Assembly: GCA_018673925.1 (NCBI GenBank)
Contig: JABHBL010000043.1
Location: 62,001-126,000 of the forward strand
Direction of reading: 5' to 3'
Source: Fidelibacterota bacterium
GTDB taxonomy: Bacteria > Fidelibacterota > UBA8477 > JABMPR01
DNA: 64,000 bases
The notes under the pieces: generated by a model
Database searches by the model: none
Told to the model about the DNA's origin: nothing
What the model saw: the letters and a program-made list of their open reading frames with translations, nothing else
Program-made: the position numbers and the translations under genes
In this document: positions 18,701 to 27,353 of the stretch, piece by piece
How the letters are laid out: each line of letters begins with the position of its first letter
Numbering within the stretch: the stretch's first letter is position 1

Positions 18701-19186
18701 ATTGGCGGCATTATCTCAGGGATGAAAATTCACTATGATAAGCGCAATAACCAGATGTCGTTTTTTACCCTGAATGGTCTGGATGGCTCCATTGAAGCTC
18801 TGGCTTTTTCAGATGCCTTTACCAAGTATAAAGAATATATCGCCAACGATTCCAGGGTTTATATGGAGGGTCGTATTTCGAAAAGAAGTGACGACGATTT
18901 GAAGGTTTTGGTGAACAAGGTTATCCCCCTGGAGGAAGGTCAAAATGAATACGCCCGTGAAGTTCATATCGCCTTTGACCCCGCTCTCCTTGCTGGAAAT
19001 GTCCTGGATGAGACCCAGGTTTTAGCCAAGCGCTATTCTGGTGCCTGTACCCTGATTTTCCATCTCCGTGAGGGAGATAAGCGGGAAAGGATCATGATGG
19101 CCAGGAGTACCCGAGTATCTGCCAACAGGGGCTTTATGAGAACCTTAAGAGAATCTTTTGGCCAGGAAAACGTCTGGTTGAAATAG
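15743..19186 (+). CDS. dnaE: DNA polymerase III alpha subunit
   Basis: Replicative polymerase, 1147 residues, typical for DnaE1. The N-terminal PHP domain begins [13 protein letters not shown] (residues 6-18). The polymerase core has [24 protein letters not shown] and the catalytic acidic block [20 protein letters not shown] near residue 402. Further blocks are [24 protein letters not shown] and [20 protein letters not shown]. A C-terminal OB-fold region ([21 protein letters not shown]) follows. The start is GTG with AAGGA upstream. dtd follows after four bases, so the two genes are cotranscribed. Confidence 0.97.
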   Translation: [1147 protein letters not shown]

Positions 19187-19190
19187 CTCT

Positions 19191-19646
19191 ATGATCGCAG
19201 TTATTCAAAGAGTCAGCAGCGGGGAAGTAAAAATATCTGGTCGCAGCAGGGGAAAAATTGGCATTGGTTATGTCATCCTGTTAGGGGTTGCAGAGGATGA
19301 TTCGCAGCAGGATGCTGATTGGCTGGCAGAAAAAATCGTTGGCTTAAGAATATTCGAAGATGAAAATGAAAAGATGAATCTATCCATCAAAGATGTTGAG
19401 GGGAAAGCCCTGGTTATATCCCAATTTACTCTATTAGCTGATTACAAGCGGGGTCGCAGACCTGGTTTCACCAAAGCAGCACGACCTGAAAAAGCGATCC
19501 CACTTTATGAATATTTTATGGACCAGCTCTGGCACCAGGGTATTGAAGTTGAAAAGGGCGAGTTTGGCGCTGAGATGCAGGTGCATATCATGAATGAAGG
19601 GCCTGTCACTCTGGTTATGGATAGTACAGTTAAGTATCCCCGCTAA
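19191..19646 (+). CDS. dtd: D-aminoacyl-tRNA deacylase
   Basis: Removes D-amino acids wrongly attached to tRNA. It has the normal length (151 residues) and both active-site motifs: SQFT at 77-80 and the NxGPVT loop as NEGPVT at 135-140, plus KRGRRPGFTKAARP. It begins four bases after the dnaE stop. Confidence 0.96.
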   Translation: MIAVIQRVSSGEVKISGRSRGKIGIGYVILLGVAEDDSQQDADWLAEKIVGLRIFEDENEKMNLSIKDVEGKALVISQFTLLADYKRGRRPGFTKAARPEKAIPLYEYFMDQLWHQGIEVEKGEFGAEMQVHIMNEGPVTLVMDSTVKYPR

Positions 19647-19652
19647 ATCCCC

Positions 19653-19722
19653 GGACATTGAGTTCATCGAAATGTCCAGTCCCTTTCAGAAGAACAACCT
19701 CAGGCTTCGACAAGCTCAGCCG
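19653..19722. repeat. Hairpin and TTCGACAAGCTCAG-type repeat between dtd and the S1 protein gene
   Basis: GGACATT (19653-19659) pairs with AATGTCC (19671-19677), a plausible terminator-like hairpin after dtd. Then GGCTTCGACAAGCTCAGCC occupies 19703-19721. This sequence turns up as an intergenic repeat in many environmental bacterial genomes. It contains the short inverted pair CTT-cgac-AAG. Nothing coding is visible in 19647-19805. Confidence 0.5.
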
Positions 19723-19805
19723 CCGGGAGTCTCGTGGTTCCTACAGTTTCCAGTTTCATCCCCATACCCAAGCCTTAACTTCATCCCAATTTTAGAAGGG
19801 GTTCT

Positions 19806-20645
19806 ATGTCTCAAATCGGAAGAATGAATACGCTCCATGTCATGCGTGAAGTAGACTTTGGGATTTATCTGGATGGAGAAGAACTGGGTGATATTCTTCT
19901 GCCAAAGCGTGAGGTCCCAGCCGGCACCAAAATTGACGATATGCTTGAAGTTTTTGTCTACTTTGACTCCACCGACACGATTATCGCTTCCACCATAAAA
20001 CCCAAAACCATGGTGGGTGAATTTGCCAGCCTCAAAGTTATCGATAATAACGAGATGGGCGCCTTTCTGGATTGGGGTCTTCCCAAAGACCTGCTGGTTC
20101 CCTTTCGCGAGCAGAGCCACAAACTTCTCGAAGGTCGACATTATGTGGTTCACACCTATTTTGACATTGTCAGCAATCGCATCGCTGCCAGCACAAAGCT
20201 TGATAAATTTCTGAGTGATGAGAACCCACGTTTTTCTGTGGGTGAAAAGGTTGATCTGTTTATTGTCAATCGCACAGATTTGGGATATAAAGCAATTATT
20301 GAGAACGGATATTGGGGACTGCTATTCAAAGATGAGGTCTTTCAACCCCTGCAACAGGGGCAACAGCTTGAGGGCTACATAAAAAATATTCGTGACGATG
20401 GTAAGATTGATCTCACGCTTCAAGAACCCGGTGTACAGCACATGGACGCCGCGAGTCAAAAGATTCTGGATTTACTACAGGAACATCAAGGATTTCTGCC
20501 CTTTAATGACAAAACACCACCAGATGTCATTTATCGCGAATTTGGTTTGAGTAAAAAGGTCTTTAAACGTTCAATTGGAGCTCTCTACAAAAAACGTTTG
20601 ATCAAGCTGGAACCCCGGGGAATTCAACTCTTAGACGACAATTGA
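19806..20645 (+). CDS. cvfB: S1-domain RNA-binding protein, CvfB family
   Basis: 279 residues with several S1-like OB folds in tandem (MGAFLDWGLPKDLLVPFREQ; KAIIENGYWGLLFKDEVF; LEGYIKNIRDDGKIDLTLQ). A C-terminal winged-helix-like end follows (PPDVIYREFGLSKKVFKRSIGALYKKRLIKL). This matches the CvfB/YitL architecture; CvfB modulates virulence gene expression in Staphylococcus aureus. The function here is unknown but binding to RNA is expected. The ABC transporter operon starts 22 bases downstream and may be cotranscribed. Confidence 0.88.
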   Translation: MSQIGRMNTLHVMREVDFGIYLDGEELGDILLPKREVPAGTKIDDMLEVFVYFDSTDTIIASTIKPKTMVGEFASLKVIDNNEMGAFLDWGLPKDLLVPFREQSHKLLEGRHYVVHTYFDIVSNRIAASTKLDKFLSDENPRFSVGEKVDLFIVNRTDLGYKAIIENGYWGLLFKDEVFQPLQQGQQLEGYIKNIRDDGKIDLTLQEPGVQHMDAASQKILDLLQEHQGFLPFNDKTPPDVIYREFGLSKKVFKRSIGALYKKRLIKLEPRGIQLLDDN

Positions 20646-20667
20646 TTTCAAGAATGAGGCACTCCTC

Positions 20668-21522
20668 ATGATTCAGGTAAATGATCTTCACTTTGCTTAT
20701 GGCTCCAATTCTCACGACACGCTTAAGGGCTTAAATTTCCAGGTTGACACCGGTGAAATATTTGGATTTCTCGGTCCCAGTGGTGCTGGAAAAAGCACAA
20801 CCCAGAAAATACTCATTGGCATTCTGAAAAATTATCGAGGTGCGGTACAAGTCAATGGTTTAGATCTTCACCATCTGAATTCTGAATTCTATGAGTCCAT
20901 TGGTGTCGCTTTTGAAACCCCGAATTTATATTCAAAATTTACAGCCCTGGAGAACCTGGAATTCTTTGCCCAGTTTTATACCAATGAAACCCGTAACCCC
21001 CTTGAGCTTTTAGCTGCTGTTGGACTGGAAGACGCTTCAGAAACCCGTGTCAGCGATTTTTCAAAAGGGATGAAGGTCCGTTTGAATTTTTGCCGCAGCC
21101 TGTTAAACAACCCAAAACTTCTATTCCTGGATGAGCCCACTGCTGGTTTGGATCCTGTTAATTTGCGCAAGATGGAAGCACTGATTCTTGCTGAGAAAGC
21201 CAGGGGTAACACGATATGCATCACCACCCATGACATGCATGTGGCGGATACCCTGTGCGATCGTGTAGCCTTTATTGTGGATGGTGAGGTCAGTCTCATT
21301 GATTCACCTAGAGACCTCAAACTTCAACATGGGGAAAGATTTTTAGAAATAGAATATCGCGTAGGTGATTCAGTACAGACTAAATCAATATCAATGGAAA
21401 AACTTGGTACGAATGACACCTTTCAAAACATTCTGAACAATCATTACGTTGAGACCATTCATAGCAGAGAAGCCAGCCTTGAAGATGTGTTTGTCAAGAC
21501 GACCGGGAGATTACTACAGTGA
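20668..21522 (+). CDS. ABC transporter ATP-binding protein (exporter type)
   Basis: 284 residues. Walker A GPSGAGKS is at 36-43, followed by a signature-like SDFSKGMKVRL, Walker B LLFLDEPTAGLD and the switch His in ITTHDMHVAD. A C-terminal ~70-residue extension (LEIEYRVGDSVQ...) resembles CcmA/NatA-type exporters. The next gene overlaps by four bases (GTGA), and two permeases follow. The set resembles ABC-2 exporters such as the fluoroquinolone-efflux type, but the cargo is not evident. Confidence 0.9.
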   Translation: MIQVNDLHFAYGSNSHDTLKGLNFQVDTGEIFGFLGPSGAGKSTTQKILIGILKNYRGAVQVNGLDLHHLNSEFYESIGVAFETPNLYSKFTALENLEFFAQFYTNETRNPLELLAAVGLEDASETRVSDFSKGMKVRLNFCRSLLNNPKLLFLDEPTAGLDPVNLRKMEALILAEKARGNTICITTHDMHVADTLCDRVAFIVDGEVSLIDSPRDLKLQHGERFLEIEYRVGDSVQTKSISMEKLGTNDTFQNILNNHYVETIHSREASLEDVFVKTTGRLLQ

Positions 21523-22211
21523 GATTGCTGGCCGCTGTGGCTCAGGATATTCGCTTTCAATTCAGGCATGGTTTTTACTATGCTTACCTGGTTTTGACCG
21601 TTCTCTATATCATCACCTTGAGATTGTTACCTGAAAGCCTGGTTCATCCAGCTCTGACTCTGATTCTTTTTACTGATATCTGTGCTCTCGGATTTTTCTT
21701 TATTGGCGCTATTGTCCTGCTTGAGCGTGGGCAAAATTTGCCCCAGAGTTTGTTTGTAACCCCCCTGAGGCTTCATGAATACCTACTGGCTAAAATCTTC
21801 TCCTTTCTCTTCCTGTCTATCGCCTCTGCCTTTCTCATCATGCTCGGAGCTTTTGTTGGGGGCCAGGATCTAATCTGGTTCATCTTTGGAGCTATTATGA
21901 GCACGTTAATCTACACGCTCTTCGGTCTCGTCTTTGCTGCAAGGGCGCGACATGTAAATGATTACTTCGTAAAAGCCCTCGGAATTGGTCTATTAATCAG
22001 TCTCCCCATATTCGCTTATTTACGTCTTTTTGACACACCCCTATTTTATGTTTTCCCAACTCGAGCAACCCTGATATTATTGGATGTATTGAATGTTGAC
22101 TATTCAATTTCTGAAAAATTATTTTCAGTCGTCAGTCTGGTGATCTGGTTTTTCATCCTGAGTGGCATTACATATCAACGCTTTGATAAACATGTCAGGC
22201 ATCCTGCATAA
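21519..22211 (+). CDS. ABC-2 type permease, first subunit
   Basis: 230 residues with six predicted helices and no ATPase motifs. A GTG start overlaps the ATPase stop. The arrangement of one ATPase and two six-helix permeases suggests a heterodimeric ABC-2 exporter. The region after helix 2 (LERGQNLPQSLFVTPLRLHEYLLAKI) is the amphipathic coupling-helix area common to ABC-2 permeases and is echoed in the second subunit. Confidence 0.82.
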   Translation: MRLLAAVAQDIRFQFRHGFYYAYLVLTVLYIITLRLLPESLVHPALTLILFTDICALGFFFIGAIVLLERGQNLPQSLFVTPLRLHEYLLAKIFSFLFLSIASAFLIMLGAFVGGQDLIWFIFGAIMSTLIYTLFGLVFAARARHVNDYFVKALGIGLLISLPIFAYLRLFDTPLFYVFPTRATLILLDVLNVDYSISEKLFSVVSLVIWFFILSGITYQRFDKHVRHPA

Positions 22212-22933
22212 TGAAGACGCCTGTTACCGCTCTGGCAAGGGGAGACCTGAAGCTTATTGTCCGCGACTCCACCCTGGTCATGGCTGTCTTTGGTCCTCTG
22301 GCTATCACAATTTTATTGTTCTTTCTCCCTTCGATTGAAGCTCTCATCCTGATCAAGTTTGGATTTGATCCCGGTCCCTTCCGACTATTTATTGTCAGTT
22401 TTCTCAGCCTGATTCCCGGGATGCTTTTCGCAATGATTTATGGCTTTATTGTTCTGGATGAGCGCGATGAAGAGGTGATTGATTTTATCAGTATCACCCC
22501 CTTGAGGAAAGAGGGTTATCTAACCTATAAACTTATCATGCCTATGTTGCTTAGTGCTGGTTTCTTTCTATTCATTATATACGCAACATCTCTTGTTCGA
22601 CTCAATCCTATTCATGCTATGGGTATCGCAATTATGGTGGCTATCGAGACCGCTATTGGGACACTATTTCTGGTGGCTTTCTCTGAGAACAAGGTTGAGG
22701 GGTTGGCTTTTAGCAAGGTGCTGGGGATTATGTATTTGGCCATACCTCTCGTATTCTTCTGGAATTCGAGCTGGCACTGGATATCAGCCTTTTTACCACC
22801 TTTTTGGATAGCTAAAGCTTTTATACACAGTCAGACATCATCTATCTGGATATGGGGTGATCTTGTTTTAGGTACAGCAGTACATCTTGTTATACTGCAA
22901 TATTTTCTGCAGGTCTTTCTGAGAAAACAGTAA
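22211..22933 (+). CDS. ABC-2 type permease, second subunit
   Basis: 240 residues with six predicted helices. It carries the counterpart of the coupling region (LDERDEEVIDFISITPLRKEGYLTYKLI). The start overlaps the preceding stop by one base. Its stop codon directly abuts the stop of the convergent PH-domain gene with no spacer. Confidence 0.82.
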   Translation: MKTPVTALARGDLKLIVRDSTLVMAVFGPLAITILLFFLPSIEALILIKFGFDPGPFRLFIVSFLSLIPGMLFAMIYGFIVLDERDEEVIDFISITPLRKEGYLTYKLIMPMLLSAGFFLFIIYATSLVRLNPIHAMGIAIMVAIETAIGTLFLVAFSENKVEGLAFSKVLGIMYLAIPLVFFWNSSWHWISAFLPPFWIAKAFIHSQTSSIWIWGDLVLGTAVHLVILQYFLQVFLRKQ

Positions 22934-23536
22934 TTAGTTCAATTTGCGATTTATCTTTTTTACTTCTTCAAGTATGGATATTAGGACGGCATCATCACCC
23001 TCAACCACTTCTGGTGGAGCTGGCTTTGCGCCCCTGAGATTGCCCTGATAGACCTTAATCTTTGCTCTCAGCTCCGTATGTAGCGTTTCAAACTCAACCA
23101 AACCTTCTAACCGGCCTTCATGTCCGCCTGCCTGAGCCCCCTGGCCAGCAGTTTGAACCAGCAAGGTTCCAATTTCTAGCCACCTTTCGTAGAGAGAACG
23201 AGCAAGGGTGAAATCAGTTATGGCAGAATAAGGAATACTGACACTTTTTTTGAAGAGAATTCCTTTATGAATAACAAGACGTTCATCATCAACTACATAT
23301 TTTAAATTGATAATCCATAAATATTGAAACCAGGGTACAATAACCCAGCCTGCAATAAGAAACCCGGCCACCCATGACCAGACATATTTGACAAATTCAT
23401 CGTTGGTCACTTCAGAATCTAAAATAACGACAAGGGCCTGGACAATGAGCGTGCAGATAACAATAACTGTCGTGATAGTGAGAAAGGTATAAATTTCTCG
23501 TCTCATCAATCGACCAAGATCTGGTTTTAATTCCAT
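22934..23536 (-). CDS. Membrane protein with bacterial PH domain (bPH2/YdbS type)
   Basis: 200 residues: two helices near 15-37 and 50-75, then a bPH2 domain (NLKYVVDDERLVIHKGILFKKSVSIPYSAITDFTLARSLYERWLEIGTLLVQTAG). The domain ends in a charged C-terminal tail. The family is widespread, of unknown role, probably membrane-associated scaffolding or stress-related. It lies downstream of, and may be cotranscribed with, the GAF/HD-GYP gene (28-base gap). Confidence 0.8.
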   Translation of the reverse strand: MELKPDLGRLMRREIYTFLTITTVIVICTLIVQALVVILDSEVTNDEFVKYVWSWVAGFLIAGWVIVPWFQYLWIINLKYVVDDERLVIHKGILFKKSVSIPYSAITDFTLARSLYERWLEIGTLLVQTAGQGAQAGGHEGRLEGLVEFETLHTELRAKIKVYQGNLRGAKPAPPEVVEGDDAVLISILEEVKKINRKLN

Positions 23537-23564
23537 GATATTCCTCCCCTAAAATACTCTAAGA

Positions 23565-25262
23565 TTAATTGCTCAAGGATTTGGGTTGAATCTCCAGATA
23601 CTGTTGAACATTCACCTCATCTATATACTTAGCATCAAGAAATTGATCAGCGTAGTCTTGAAATACACCTTCGGAGAGAAAGACATCAAACAGGTCGGCA
23701 TCTATATGGTGATCGGCTTTGAAAAAGCCCATGATCCGCATAGCCTCTGATAGTGTCTTACCCTTTTTATAGGGTCGGTCACTGGCTGTCAGTGCTTCAA
23801 AAATATCAGCTATTCCCATGATACGAGCCTGCACCGACATATCTGACTTGGTTAATCCTTTTGGATAACCTGTACCTATCATGGTCTCATGATGACCCCC
23901 GGCAAATTCTGGAACCCGTTTGAGATGTTTGGGGAAGGGTAGTTTCTCCAACATGTCGATGGTGACCACAATATGGTCATTAATTTTATCTCGCTCGTCA
24001 TTATTCAGAGTGCCACGAGAAATGTTCAAATTCAGAACCCAGTCATCACTCAGGAGGTTCTGTTTTTCGCCGTTAAGCACAATCTGGCGCTTAGATATAT
24101 TGAGGACTCTTTCCTTTTTGTCATCGGCCATAAATTCACCACCGGTGTTACACTCATTGAGGAATTGTTGGTCATCTTCAATCGCGGCGATCTCTGCCAA
24201 TTTTTCAGCTTCCAGGTCAGCTTGCTGTTCTGGATTGGCCAGAACGGCTTGCAAATACTTGATTTCAGCATCACGGATAATGACTTCAAACCGGGTATTC
24301 ATTTCATGAACACGATCATAAATGGTTTCCAGTTTGGTAGCCTTATCAACCACATACTCTGGTGTAGTAATTTTTCCAACATCGTGAAGCCAGGCGGCAA
24401 TTCTCAACTCATCCATATCCTCTCGTGAGAATTGGACATCGCCAAAAGGACCTTCTTTGGTCTGATTGACTTTCTCAGCAAGCATAATGGCCAGGGCAGG
24501 AACACGTGAACAGTGTCCACCTGTGTAAGGTGATTTCTCATCAATGGCATCAGCAATCAATTGAATGAATGACTCCAACAATGATTCCAGTCCCTCAATG
24601 AGACGGACCGTGGTAATGGCTACCGCTGCCTGACTTGCTAAAGATTCTATCAACTTTTGCATGTCTTCAGAGAAAGGAATAATCTCACCAGTAATTGGAT
24701 CAGCAGCATTGATTAGTTGCAGAACGCCTATAATATCGCTCTCATGATTTTTCATGGCTATACAGAGAAAAGACTTCGATCGATAATTGGCTTTGGAGTC
24801 GAAAGCCTTGGTGCCTGAGAAATCAAAAACTTCATTCTCGTAAGCATCTGGGATATTTAATGTTTCTCCTGATAATCCCACATGAGCAGAAATCATATGG
24901 TCATTGGGCTCACCATCCTGCATGTAAAGTTTTACTGGATAAATAAAATCAGGAATGGGGGTTCCACTCACACCCCCCCAATCGGTACCGAGAGTTTTGG
25001 TCTTCATAATTTCGAAGGCGAGACGATCATCTTCTGTTCTCAGATAGAGAGTACCACCATCTGAGTTGGTGATGCGCATACCTTCTTCAATAATAAGGTT
25101 GAGTAGTGTGGGAAGATCACGTTCTGCTGAGAGTTGGAAGCCGATTTCAGCCAGCTTGTCAATCTGTACTTCGCATTGCTCGATGTAATTCAATACAGTC
25201 GGGTCTGCCGTAGCGAGATAATTTTTCACATCAGAACGATTTATGTAGGCTTTCTTGCTCAT
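23565..25262 (-). CDS. GAF domain and HD-GYP phosphodiesterase with large insertion
   Basis: A 565-residue cytoplasmic signalling protein. A GAF sensor domain covers about 45-222 and a split HD-GYP domain about 228-540. The HD pair lies in LHDVGK (293-297), and the HHE...GTGYP block is at 457-467. These sites are normally about 70 residues apart, but here about 165. The extra ~105 residues (about 312-418) are mostly helical and acidic. HD-GYP proteins hydrolyse cyclic di-GMP; activity with this insertion is untested. No membrane segment is visible. It is followed by the bPH2 gene. Confidence 0.88.
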   Translation of the reverse strand: MSKKAYINRSDVKNYLATADPTVLNYIEQCEVQIDKLAEIGFQLSAERDLPTLLNLIIEEGMRITNSDGGTLYLRTEDDRLAFEIMKTKTLGTDWGGVSGTPIPDFIYPVKLYMQDGEPNDHMISAHVGLSGETLNIPDAYENEVFDFSGTKAFDSKANYRSKSFLCIAMKNHESDIIGVLQLINAADPITGEIIPFSEDMQKLIESLASQAAVAITTVRLIEGLESLLESFIQLIADAIDEKSPYTGGHCSRVPALAIMLAEKVNQTKEGPFGDVQFSREDMDELRIAAWLHDVGKITTPEYVVDKATKLETIYDRVHEMNTRFEVIIRDAEIKYLQAVLANPEQQADLEAEKLAEIAAIEDDQQFLNECNTGGEFMADDKKERVLNISKRQIVLNGEKQNLLSDDWVLNLNISRGTLNNDERDKINDHIVVTIDMLEKLPFPKHLKRVPEFAGGHHETMIGTGYPKGLTKSDMSVQARIMGIADIFEALTASDRPYKKGKTLSEAMRIMGFFKADHHIDADLFDVFLSEGVFQDYADQFLDAKYIDEVNVQQYLEIQPKSLSN

Positions 25263-25462
25263 TTAGAAATCTCCAGGTTGTTATCATGTAAAGAGTTCTA
25301 AAATAACCGCAGTGATGCTAAATAGGTCTCTTTTTTCATTCGGAATGACAACAATTCAACCAATCAAAAATTTCCTTTTCTGCTACTTCGATTAAAAAAC
25401 GTATATGTATTGTTCAGTCTGATTTATTACATTATTTCCAATCATTTTCAAAAGGAGCCTTC

Positions 25463-26776
25463 ATGAAAAAGACGCTCGTTCTAGATACTAATGTCATTCT
25501 CCATGATAGTGACTGCATCTACCATTTTGAAGACAACGATATCGTGTTGCCAATGGCTGTCCTGGAAGAACTCGATCACTTTAAAAAAGGCAATGATGTT
25601 CTGAATTATCACGCCCGAGCCTTTGTGCGTGCCATTGATAAGCTGTCTACAGAGAAGATGTTTGAAAAAGGGGTCAAACTGGGAGCCAAACAGGGTGTTT
25701 TTCGGGTTGAAATAAATTCAACCAGTGAGGAGTTAGCAGGGGTCTTTGCTGAAGATATTACTGATCATCGTATTCTTTATACTGCTTACGAACTCTCCAA
25801 GGCTCAAAAACAGCGGGTCGTATTGGTGAGCAAGGATGTCAATCTGCGTATGAAGGCCAAGGCTCTGGGTATGGAAGCCCAGGATTACTTCACAGACAAA
25901 GTTGCCAGCGTTGATGAACTCTATACCGGGAAATCAATCCAGGAGCATGTCGATTCAGGAGTTATTGATACACTTTATAAAACGCCTTTTGAAATGCCCT
26001 TAGATCAAACTGGAATTGAGGATGCACCAGCTCCCTGGCACCATTTTATTTTAAAAAACGAACAGAAGTCGGCGTTGGCAGTTTACAATCCAAATCAGGA
26101 TCTCATACAGCGCCTTGACAAGCGTGCTGCCCATGGGATTATCCCCCGGAACGCAGAACAATTGTTTGCACTCGATATACTGACCAATGATGATATACCC
26201 CTGGTTTCTATCACAGGAAAAGCAGGAACCGGTAAGACGTTGCTGGCGCTGGCTGCTGCCATGGAGAAAAAACGATCATATCGGCAAATATATATCGCCC
26301 GACCCATTGTACCCCTGAGCAATAAAGATATTGGTTATTTGCCAGGTGATATCAAATCCAAGATTGATCCATATTTGCAGCCGCTTTGGGACAATCTGAA
26401 AGTGATTCAAAATCAGTATTTAAATGATAATTCAGAGTTTGAGAAAATAAACAAGTTGGTTGAAGAGGAGAAGATTGTCATCGCACCCCTCACCTATATC
26501 CGTGGTCGCAGCTTACAGAAAATCTTCTTTATCGTTGATGAAGCTCAGAATCTGACCCCTCATGAAATTAAAACCATCATTACTCGTGCTGGTGAGGGCA
26601 CCAAGGTTGTCTTCACAGGAGATGTTTTCCAGATTGACCACCCCTTCCTGGACAGTCAATCCAATGGTCTCTCCTATCTCATTGATCGTTTCAAGGGACA
26701 ACGCTTGTATGCCCATATGAACCTGGAGAAAGGCGAACGCTCTGCCCTGGCTGAGCTGGCATCCAATCTATTGTAA
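25463..26776 (+). CDS. PIN domain - PhoH-type ATPase
   Basis: 437 residues. The N-terminal PIN nuclease domain (VLDTNVILHD, LEELDHFKKG, DHRILYTAYEL, VLVSKDVNLRMKA) covers about 1-150. The PhoH ATPase follows, with Walker A GKAGTGKT near 252 and Walker B FFIVDEAQNLTP. This PIN-PhoH fusion (YlaK or PhoH2 type) is thought to be an RNA helicase/nuclease. An AAAGGAG ribosome site precedes the ATG. It appears to be monocistronic and ends at a REP-like palindrome. Confidence 0.92.
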   Translation: MKKTLVLDTNVILHDSDCIYHFEDNDIVLPMAVLEELDHFKKGNDVLNYHARAFVRAIDKLSTEKMFEKGVKLGAKQGVFRVEINSTSEELAGVFAEDITDHRILYTAYELSKAQKQRVVLVSKDVNLRMKAKALGMEAQDYFTDKVASVDELYTGKSIQEHVDSGVIDTLYKTPFEMPLDQTGIEDAPAPWHHFILKNEQKSALAVYNPNQDLIQRLDKRAAHGIIPRNAEQLFALDILTNDDIPLVSITGKAGTGKTLLALAAAMEKKRSYRQIYIARPIVPLSNKDIGYLPGDIKSKIDPYLQPLWDNLKVIQNQYLNDNSEFEKINKLVEEEKIVIAPLTYIRGRSLQKIFFIVDEAQNLTPHEIKTIITRAGEGTKVVFTGDVFQIDHPFLDSQSNGLSYLIDRFKGQRLYAHMNLEKGERSALAELASNLL

Positions 26777-26790
26777 AATTGATGTCATAC

Positions 26791-26814
26791 AGGCGGGGAT
26801 TCAAATCCCCGCCT
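26791..26814. repeat. Solitary REP-like palindrome, third intergenic locus
   Basis: Perfect 11-base arms (AGGCGGGGATT and complement) around CA, with the same GGGATTCAAATCCC core as 1042-1069. It sits 14 bases after the PhoH stop and 11 bases before the convergent ogt stop, so it may also act as a transcript end. It is 25 kb from the transposase, as expected for a dispersed family. Confidence 0.78.
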
Positions 26815-26825
26815 TGGAAACATTG

Positions 26826-27344
26826 TTAAAACAGGGTGGGTGTGTACTTCTGCTGCTCCAGATCCAGGAGTTTTCGTTTGATTTCCAATCCGCCTGTGTA
26901 TCCACCCAGTGAACCATCAGCAGCAATAACCCGGTGACAGGGAATGATGATAGGGATGGGGTTTTGACCATTGGCCGCACCGACTGCCCGCATGCCGCCA
27001 GGTGAGTTGAGGGTGGTCGCTAGCGCTCCATATGAAATAGTTTTACCATAGGGAATCTCCACAAGACCGTTCCAGACTTGTTTTTGAAATTCCGATCCAG
27101 ATAAAAACATTTTCAAATCAAAATCGGTGCGTTCTCCAGCGAAATATTCAGAGAGTTGAAGAATTGCTTCCTTTAATATTGGTTTGGATGCTTTGATTTC
27201 CGCATCAGGGAAGACTTTGTTGATATAGGCAAAGAGTTTGTCTTTAGCTCCCTCACCAAGACTTAAACAACATAGGCCATTGGCGTGTTGAGCCAGATAT
27301 AAACGTCCCAGTGGAGATTCCACTGCAGTATAATGAATAATCAT
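26826..27344 (-). CDS. ogt: Methylated-DNA--protein-cysteine methyltransferase
   Basis: Repairs O6-alkylguanine by transferring the alkyl group to its own cysteine. 172 residues; the active site is PCHRV with Cys136, preceded by IPYGKTISYGALA (helix-turn-helix and Asn hinge region) and followed by GGYTGGLEIKRKLLDLE. It overlaps no neighbour. It lies nine bases downstream of arsC and probably forms an operon with it. Confidence 0.95.
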   Translation of the reverse strand: MIIHYTAVESPLGRLYLAQHANGLCCLSLGEGAKDKLFAYINKVFPDAEIKASKPILKEAILQLSEYFAGERTDFDLKMFLSGSEFQKQVWNGLVEIPYGKTISYGALATTLNSPGGMRAVGAANGQNPIPIIIPCHRVIAADGSLGGYTGGLEIKRKLLDLEQQKYTPTLF

Positions 27345-27353
27345 TGGGAGGCT

